A DNA stretch of 32,458 nt, taken from Spirochaetales bacterium Spiro_10. GTDB taxonomy: Bacteria; Spirochaetota; Spirochaetia; Treponematales; Treponemataceae. The translations under genes were made by a program, and so were the position numbers. Numbering within the stretch: position 1 is the first letter of the stretch; the number at the start of each line of letters is the position of its first letter. Positions 31,242 to 32,458 of the stretch are shown here, one piece after another. Below the pieces are notes generated by a model. It searched no databases. It saw only the letters and a program-made list of their open reading frames with translations, and was not told the DNA's origin. The stretch lies in the NCBI GenBank assembly GCA_001604405.1, contig LVBL01000010.1, forward strand, positions 1 through 32,458, in the 5' to 3' direction.

Positions 31242-32458
31242 TCGTCGACGACGAGGAGCCGGTGATCGAGAGCTACTCGTTCATCCTCGAGGAGGGCGTC
31301 GAGGGCTTCGTTCTCGCGGGTACCGCACGCGGCGGGCACGAGGCGATCTCGCGCATCCACGAGCTGAAGCCGGACGTCGTTTTCATGGACATCAACATGC
31401 CCGGTCTCGACGGCCTCGAGGTGATTTCGCGCGTTCACGCGGATTTCCCGCGGACGGTGTTCGTCCTTTCCACGGCGTACGAGCGCTTCGACATCGCGCA
31501 AAAGGCGATACCGCTCGGTGTGTTCGCCTACCTCGTGAAACCGGTCACGAAGAAGACCTTCGTCGAGACGCTGGAGTCGGTGCGCGCCGAGCTCGGCCGC
31601 CGACGGCACGCGCGCGATTCCGGCGCGGAGGCCCTGTACGTCGACAGGTTCCTGCGGGAGCAGATATGGAAGGAGCTTGACGCGGGACGCTGGTCCGAGG
31701 TGAAGGAATCGCTCGGCATAAGCGCGGATACGGGCCTCGCGTGTTTCGTCGGCCTCGATTCCGAGCAGGAAGACCTCTTCGCCCGCGTTAACTCGGGCGT
31801 TGACCTCAAGTTCCGTTTCGTTTTCACCATGCATCTCGGGCTCGGTATGTACTTCTTCCCCGGCGTGGCGGACAAGTCCTCCGTGGTCTCCTGCGTCGAG
31901 CGCAACGTCGCCGCCTCGGTTCCGAAGGGGGTCCTCTCCATAACCGGCGCCGGGTCCGTAAGGTCCTTCGGGGAATTCCACGTATCCTGCACGGAGGCCC
32001 TCGCCGAGCTTCAGAGAAAAAAGAACGTCACCGACGCGCGCATCCGCGAACGGCTTCGCGTCGTGCAGCTCAGGCGCAAGATGGGCCTGAGCGACTGCGA
32101 GGAGGTGCGGGACCTGTTTTCCGAGTATTGGTCCGAGATCCTCTCGACGCACGCGTTCCCCCTCGCGAAGGCTAAGCTCGCGGCGCTGTTCTCCCTCCTT
32201 ATCGACGACGCGACGGGCTGTTACCAGTCGCACACCGAGGCCCCGCCGCCGTTCGACCCCGTCGAGGAGATCATGGCGCTCGAAACCCTTGCCGACTGGA
32301 AGGACTGGGCGATGGCGGCCTTCAATCGCGTGTACAATCTCGCGCGCATCAAGCGCACGGGCCGTTTTCCCCTGCCGCTCGTCAAGGCGCTCTCTTTCAT
32401 CGAGGAGGCCTGGAACCGGCAGATACAGCTGTCCGACGTTGCGGACAACGCGCGCGTG
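31226..32458 (+). CDS. YesN-type response regulator (3' truncated by window)
   Basis: The frame is open from the ATG at 31226 to the last base (411 codons). Residues 1-~120 are a receiver domain with Asp8 and Asp9, phosphoacceptor Asp55 in VVFMDINMPG, Thr83, and Lys105 in AYLVKPV. A middle region of ~260 residues follows. The last residues, VKALSFIEEAWNRQIQLSDV, match the start of an AraC-type DNA-binding domain, so the rest of that domain lies beyond the window. AGGGG precedes the ATG. It is the partner of the overlapping kinase gene and may control sugar uptake genes further downstream. Confidence 0.88.
   Translation, partial: MHTVLIVDDEEPVIESYSFILEEGVEGFVLAGTARGGHEAISRIHELKPDVVFMDINMPGLDGLEVISRVHADFPRTVFVLSTAYERFDIAQKAIPLGVFAYLVKPVTKKTFVETLESVRAELGRRRHARDSGAEALYVDRFLREQIWKELDAGRWSEVKESLGISADTGLACFVGLDSEQEDLFARVNSGVDLKFRFVFTMHLGLGMYFFPGVADKSSVVSCVERNVAASVPKGVLSITGAGSVRSFGEFHVSCTEALAELQRKKNVTDARIRERLRVVQLRRKMGLSDCEEVRDLFSEYWSEILSTHAFPLAKAKLAALFSLLIDDATGCYQSHTEAPPPFDPVEEIMALETLADWKDWAMAAFNRVYNLARIKRTGRFPLPLVKALSFIEEAWNRQIQLSDVADNARV

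Noticed and set aside
1-32458. tRNA, rRNA, CRISPR, insertion sequence or phage genes
   Set aside because: I saw no cloverleaf T-loop context, regular spaced repeats, transposase motifs or phage structural genes.

Overview
The window is a GC-rich, gene-dense bacterial chromosome segment with no RNA genes, insertion sequences, CRISPR arrays or phage genes that I can see. A Gram-negative-type lipoprotein and a run of sensory proteins fit a free-living, anaerobic or microaerophilic spirochaete (Spirochaetota, Treponema/Spirochaeta-like). The signalling proteins that suggest this are a sugar-binding-protein/GGDEF fusion, an anchored binding protein with a YesM/YesN-type two-component pair, and a single-Cache chemoreceptor. 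That placement is an inference from gene content, not from a phylogenetic marker.

Layout. 1-3.8 kb (+): the 3' part of a LacI-like sensor diguanylate cyclase, a sucrose-phosphatase-like HAD hydrolase and a PlsC acyltransferase. 3.8-6.7 kb (-): a nucleotidyltransferase-like protein, a membrane class III adenylate cyclase and a DUF2917-like protein. 6.8-8.3 kb (+): a MocR-type GntR/aminotransferase regulator. 8.35-10.2 kb: a divergent pair, a lipoprotein polysaccharide deacetylase (-) and a histone-H1-like lysine-rich protein (+). 10.2-14.4 kb: a divergent pair, a GH2 glycosidase (-) and an AGCS sodium:amino-acid symporter (+) closed by a strong intrinsic terminator. 14.4-18.2 kb (+): nrdA-nrdB behind tandem NrdR boxes. 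18.2-19.2 kb (-): gpx-ohrR with an operator-like palindrome inside its promoter. 19.3-23.25 kb (-): thiC-thiM-thiE-thiD behind a TPP riboswitch with a terminator. 23.25-25.4 kb (-): znuC-znuB-zur. 25.4-28.3 kb: a chemoreceptor (-) and an iron-type alcohol dehydrogenase (+). 28.3-32.5 kb: a bacteriohemerythrin (-) divergent from an anchored binding protein/histidine kinase/response regulator operon (+) that runs off the window.

How the genes work together. Three regulatory circuits can be read directly: NrdR on dNTP synthesis, TPP on thiamin synthesis and salvage, and OhrR on a peroxidase. A fourth, Zur on zinc uptake, is inferred mainly from gene order. The most general signal is in the promoters. 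Seven transcription units have a -10 hexamer ending only 6-9 bases before the start codon, mostly with a -35 at 17 bases, and no Shine-Dalgarno. That implies leaderless or nearly leaderless mRNAs, alongside other genes here with ordinary Shine-Dalgarno sites.

Less explained items are the H1-like protein with an unrecognised N-terminal domain, the deacetylase lacking a metal-binding histidine, a hexapeptide repeat in the cyclase, the nucleotidyltransferase-like protein, direct repeats before the MocR gene, and an 18-bp perfect palindrome near 9.18 kb.
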